The notes below the pieces were generated by a model. The model ran no database searches. It saw only the letters and a program-made list of their open reading frames with translations, and had not been told where the DNA came from. The position numbers and the translations under genes were made by a program. Shown one piece after another: positions 61,150-64,000 of a stretch of 64,000 bases of DNA. The stretch is from Alistipes sp. An66. Lineage in GTDB: Bacteria > Bacteroidota > Bacteroidia > Bacteroidales > Rikenellaceae. The DNA lies in the NCBI RefSeq assembly GCF_002161445.1, contig NZ_NFHT01000011.1:1-64000 (forward strand). The letters are read 5' to 3'. Each line of letters starts with the position of its first letter. Position 1 is the stretch's first letter.

Positions 61150-62127
61150 CTATTTCTCGAAGGAGGATTTGCCGGGGAACAGCGTTTCGAGGAACTGCCC
61201 GATCCGCCGGCGATCCGCATCCGAGACGCGGGGATCGTCGTTCAGACAAAACAGCGAAGGAGCATACTTGTCCATCACCCCTTGCAGATCCTGCGTATAG
61301 GCCGGAATGCAGCGTGAATCGCTGCCGCAGCGCTTGCCGAGGAACGAACGCAGATACCCCGACCATCCGTGCACCTTGTTGTAGCGGTTGACCTTGCGCA
61401 GAACGGCGCGGCGCAGAGCCAGGCTGTAATAGAGCGCCAGCGAACGCTGCCAGTCCTCGTCCGCACGGAAACGGTTGGCGACAAGCGGCATCTCATTGCG
61501 GAACGTCTCCCGGCATTTCAGAAAATCCGTCCGGAGATAGGCGTCGACATTGTGGTGGGGCGCCAGCGACGTACAGCGACCGAAACGCGCCCGCACCAGC
61601 TGTTGCATACAGAGAATCTTGTGGCAATAAATATCGTCGTCGTGCTTCTTCAAGCGCTGCCTTTTGAGCCGGGCGATCGGCAACCCGGAGCTCTCCTCGA
61701 AAAAGAACCCGGGATCGACCGGAGCCCCGAAGAACATGTCGTCGTTGGCATAGAGGAAATGCTCCGACAATCCGGGAATATCGGGCAGGAACCATTCGAG
61801 CGCGGCAGAGTTGAACAACGGCAGCACCTCGGCCGGGATGAAATCCCGATGAAAAACCACCTGCACACGGGGATTCTCCGTATCGAGCCAGCGGGGCGTC
61901 TGATCGTCGGTCACGATAAAGATCCGCCGAATCCACGGCGCAAACCGCTCGGCAGACCGCAACGAATAGCGCAGTTCGTCGTTTTCCACATAACGGCATG
62001 TCCCCGCAACATCGGGAGGCAACTGCCGGTCGTCCGGCAGATAGGAATTCTTCTTGGCCAACCATTCGGGATCGCTGCCGTCGACCCACAGGTAGACCAG
62101 ATCAATATCCATTTCCTTCTTTTTCAT
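61150..62127 (-). CDS. Stealth family capsular polysaccharide phosphotransferase
   Basis: A 325-residue Stealth protein. Conserved region 1 is MDIDLVYLWVDGSDPEWLAK and region 2 is NDELRYSLRSAERFAPWIRR followed by IFIVTDDQTPRWLD. Regions 3-4 cover LYANDDMFFGAPVDPGFFFE, LAPHHNVDAYL and SLFCLNDDPRVSDADRRRI. Family members transfer hexose-1-phosphate to make phosphodiester-linked capsule or surface glycans. The start overlaps the end of the upstream GT2 gene by 26 nt (or 11 nt if Met6 at 62112 is used), so they form one operon. Confidence 0.9.
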   Translation of the reverse strand: MKKKEMDIDLVYLWVDGSDPEWLAKKNSYLPDDRQLPPDVAGTCRYVENDELRYSLRSAERFAPWIRRIFIVTDDQTPRWLDTENPRVQVVFHRDFIPAEVLPLFNSAALEWFLPDIPGLSEHFLYANDDMFFGAPVDPGFFFEESSGLPIARLKRQRLKKHDDDIYCHKILCMQQLVRARFGRCTSLAPHHNVDAYLRTDFLKCRETFRNEMPLVANRFRADEDWQRSLALYYSLALRRAVLRKVNRYNKVHGWSGYLRSFLGKRCGSDSRCIPAYTQDLQGVMDKYAPSLFCLNDDPRVSDADRRRIGQFLETLFPGKSSFEK

Positions 62128-62986
62128 GAGTTCTCCAAATCGGTAAGAAATCGAAAAGCCGCCATGTACGCACGCCGTCGCACTCCTTCTGTTTGAGGAG
62201 CGTCACGCCGCACCACTCGAACAGGCGGCGGGTCACGGAGCGGTACCTCGGAGCCAGGCGCAGCCCGATCCGGTCGGCGTAGGCTACGAAATGCCGGTGT
62301 GCCTCGTACTTGTCCTGCTGTTTTTTGGGGGTCTGGCGGCTCTTGGTGATCGACGTCGCATTGAACATGTAGTGATAGACGACACCCGGCACGGTCACCA
62401 GCCGGCCGCACTCGCCGAGCAGACGCATCATGTACTCGACATCCTCGTAACAGACCCGTTCGCGGAACCGCAGCCCCAGGTCCAGCAGCCGCTCCCGTTT
62501 GATCAGTTTGTTCATCACGTAGAAATCCGGAGGACAATGGGCCAGCCGGAAGCGCTCTTCGAGCGTCTCCACCACGATTCGCTCCGCATATCGGATCGTC
62601 CATTTTTCACGGGAAGGTTTGGATTTCAGGATCGAAGCACACGCCACGTCGGCCCCGGTCTCCCGGGCTGCATCGTACAACGCCCGGCAATACTCCGGAT
62701 CGATCCAGTCGTCGGAATCGACGAAGAGGACGTATTCGCCCGCCGCGGCATCTACGCCGCGGTTCCGGGCGCCGCCCAGACCCCGGTTTTCCTGCGAGAT
62801 CACGCGCACACGGTCGTCCTGCGCGGCATACCGGTTCAGGATGTCGATCGACCGGTCGGGACTTCCGTCGTCGACGCAGATAATCTCGATCTCGCGCAGC
62901 GTCTGCCCCACCACACTGTCCAGGCAGCGGGTCAGGAAGCGTTCGACGTTGTAAACCGGAATGATGACACTGACTTTCGGATTCAT
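62102..62986 (-). CDS. Glycosyltransferase family 2
   Basis: A 294-residue GT-A transferase: KVSVIIPVYNVERFLTRCLD, EIICVDDGSPDRSIDI, QENRGLGGARNRGVDAAAGE and the D-x-D motif in FVDSDDWIDPEY (about residue 93). The C-terminal third is basic. It probably adds a sugar in the same surface polysaccharide as the overlapping Stealth gene. It is 11 nt downstream of the FAD oxidoreductase gene. Confidence 0.9.
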   Translation of the reverse strand: MNPKVSVIIPVYNVERFLTRCLDSVVGQTLREIEIICVDDGSPDRSIDILNRYAAQDDRVRVISQENRGLGGARNRGVDAAAGEYVLFVDSDDWIDPEYCRALYDAARETGADVACASILKSKPSREKWTIRYAERIVVETLEERFRLAHCPPDFYVMNKLIKRERLLDLGLRFRERVCYEDVEYMMRLLGECGRLVTVPGVVYHYMFNATSITKSRQTPKKQQDKYEAHRHFVAYADRIGLRLAPRYRSVTRRLFEWCGVTLLKQKECDGVRTWRLFDFLPIWRTHEKEGNGY

Positions 62987-62997
62987 GGGTCTGTCGG

Positions 62998-64000
62998 TTA
63001 TCGGATGAACTCTTTGATTTTTTCGGCGACACGCTCGCCGTCGAGCGCTGCCGAGATGATTCCGCCGGCGTATCCGGCCCCCTCGCCGGCCGGGAAAAGA
63101 CCCTCGATTCCGGGGTGCATGAGCGTCGCGGGGTCACGCGGGATCCGCACGGGCGTCGACGTCCGCGACTCGACACCCACGACCACGGCCTCGTTGGTCA
63201 CATAGCCCCGCATGCGGCGTCCGAAGGTCGTCAACCCCTGCCGCAGGCTCCGGGCGATGAAGTCGGGCATCCAGCGGTCGAGCCTCGAAGGGATGATTCC
63301 CGGGATATAGGAGGTACGGGGCAGCGAACCGCTCGCACGCCCGGCCACGAAGTCGGCGACGCGCTGCGCCGGGGCAATCTGATGCTCCCCGCCCTCGCGG
63401 CGCGCCAGCTCCTCGAACTGCTGCTGGAATTTCAGTCCGGCCAACTCGCCCCACTCGGCGCGCAGGGGCTCGAAATCCCCGAGCCGGACTTCGGTCACCA
63501 GCCCCGAATTGGCATAGGGCGACGTACGGCCGCTGGGTGACATGCCGTTGACGACCGACTGTGCGGCATCGGTCATGGCCGGGACGATGAAACCGCCCGG
63601 ACACATGCAGAACGAGTAGACGCCGCGGCCGTTCTCCTGACTGACCAGCGAATAGGAAGCGGCCGGGAGGTATTCGCCGCGCGTCTCGCAATGGTACTGG
63701 ATCGAGTCGATCAGCGCCTGCGGGTGCTCGATGCGTACGCCCATGGCAAAGGGCTTGGCTTCGAGACGCACGCCCCGGCGGTGCAGCAACTCATAAATAT
63801 CGCGCGCCGAATGCCCGGTTGCGAGAACCACGGCCGCGCCTTCGATCCGCTCGCCGCCACAGCAGACCCCCCGGATACGGCCGTCGGCGAGGATCAGATC
63901 CGTCACGCGGCTCTCGAAGCGGAAGAGACCTCCGGCATCGAGGATCGTCTGCCGGATGTTCTGCATGATGCGGGGCAGTTTGTCGGTCCCGATATGGGGA
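62998..64000 (-). CDS. FAD-dependent oxidoreductase (COG2509-like), partial
   Basis: The C-terminal ~333 residues of an uncharacterised FAD-dependent dehydrogenase; the N-terminal Rossmann part lies beyond the window edge. Visible features: PHIGTDKLPRIMQNIRQTI at the edge, VVLATGHSARDIYELLHRRG, AKPFAMGVRIEHPQALID, SFCMCPGGFIVPAMTDAAQS, and the flavin-binding end GLFPAGEGAGYAGGIISAAL. Relatives are about 520 residues long. The frame is open through 64000, so the Met at 63966 is internal. Its substrate is unknown. Confidence 0.85.
   Translation of the reverse strand, partial: PHIGTDKLPRIMQNIRQTILDAGGLFRFESRVTDLILADGRIRGVCCGGERIEGAAVVLATGHSARDIYELLHRRGVRLEAKPFAMGVRIEHPQALIDSIQYHCETRGEYLPAASYSLVSQENGRGVYSFCMCPGGFIVPAMTDAAQSVVNGMSPSGRTSPYANSGLVTEVRLGDFEPLRAEWGELAGLKFQQQFEELARREGGEHQIAPAQRVADFVAGRASGSLPRTSYIPGIIPSRLDRWMPDFIARSLRQGLTTFGRRMRGYVTNEAVVVGVESRTSTPVRIPRDPATLMHPGIEGLFPAGEGAGYAGGIISAALDGERVAEKIKEFIR

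Overview
The window is a piece of a Bacteroidota chromosome, most likely Alistipes. The evidence is the 16S rRNA 5' end, whose V1 region has the form I associate with that genus (from memory, not searched). The high GC content, the TTTG / TAnnTTTG promoters, the SusC/SusD pairs, the HTCS regulator and the many lipoproteins agree. No CRISPR array, insertion sequence or prophage was seen.

Layout. (1) 1-620: the 5' end of a minus-strand rRNA operon with three tandem promoters. (2) 619-3600: a subtilisin-like lipoprotein, lipoprotein signal peptidase (lspA) and tRNA-Leu(CAG). (3) 3765-12505, minus strand: a vitamin B12 uptake operon read from a cobalamin riboswitch. It encodes a DUF4988/beta-propeller lipoprotein, a PKD-like lipoprotein, a BtuB-type TonB receptor, a BtuG-type surface propeller and a BtuF-like binding protein. 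Its roughly 400-nt 5' UTR carries two tandem ~107-nt units that look like folded RNAs. (4) 12689-22286, plus strand: a divergent heme operon (calycin-like lipoprotein, then hmuY, R, S, T, U, V). HmuS is the large CobN-like protein. (5) 22287-23017: no intact gene, only a decayed reading frame. (6) 23018-35621: an ECF-sigma/FecR-controlled susCD locus. Its susC, susD and susE-like genes are broken by at least five lesions, while sigma factor, FecR and three downstream lipoprotein/secreted genes remain open. (7) 35724-56295: an intact polysaccharide utilization locus (susD, susC, GH115, a FISUMP-like lipoprotein, a heparinase II/III-type lyase, a CE7 esterase, GH105, HTCS and a GH36-like enzyme). 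(8) 56344-59341: flavin reductase, Xer recombinase, hibernation factor, tRNA-Glu(CTC) and a DUF3298-like lipoprotein. (9) 59373-59932: two predicted minus-strand small RNA genes sharing about 50 nt of 5' sequence, each with its own promoter and terminator. (10) 60245-64000: glycosyltransferases, a Stealth-type phosphotransferase and a partial FAD-dependent oxidoreductase.

How the genes work together. Regions 3 and 4 form a two-way tetrapyrrole acquisition island, corrinoids on one strand and heme on the other. Region 7 reads as capture, deacetylation, lyase cleavage and removal of glucuronyl and galactosyl groups from an acidic acetylated glycan, sensed by the HTCS; the substrate is inferred. 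The most novel-looking signals are the tandem RNA units downstream of the riboswitch and the small-RNA pair at 59.4-59.9 kb.
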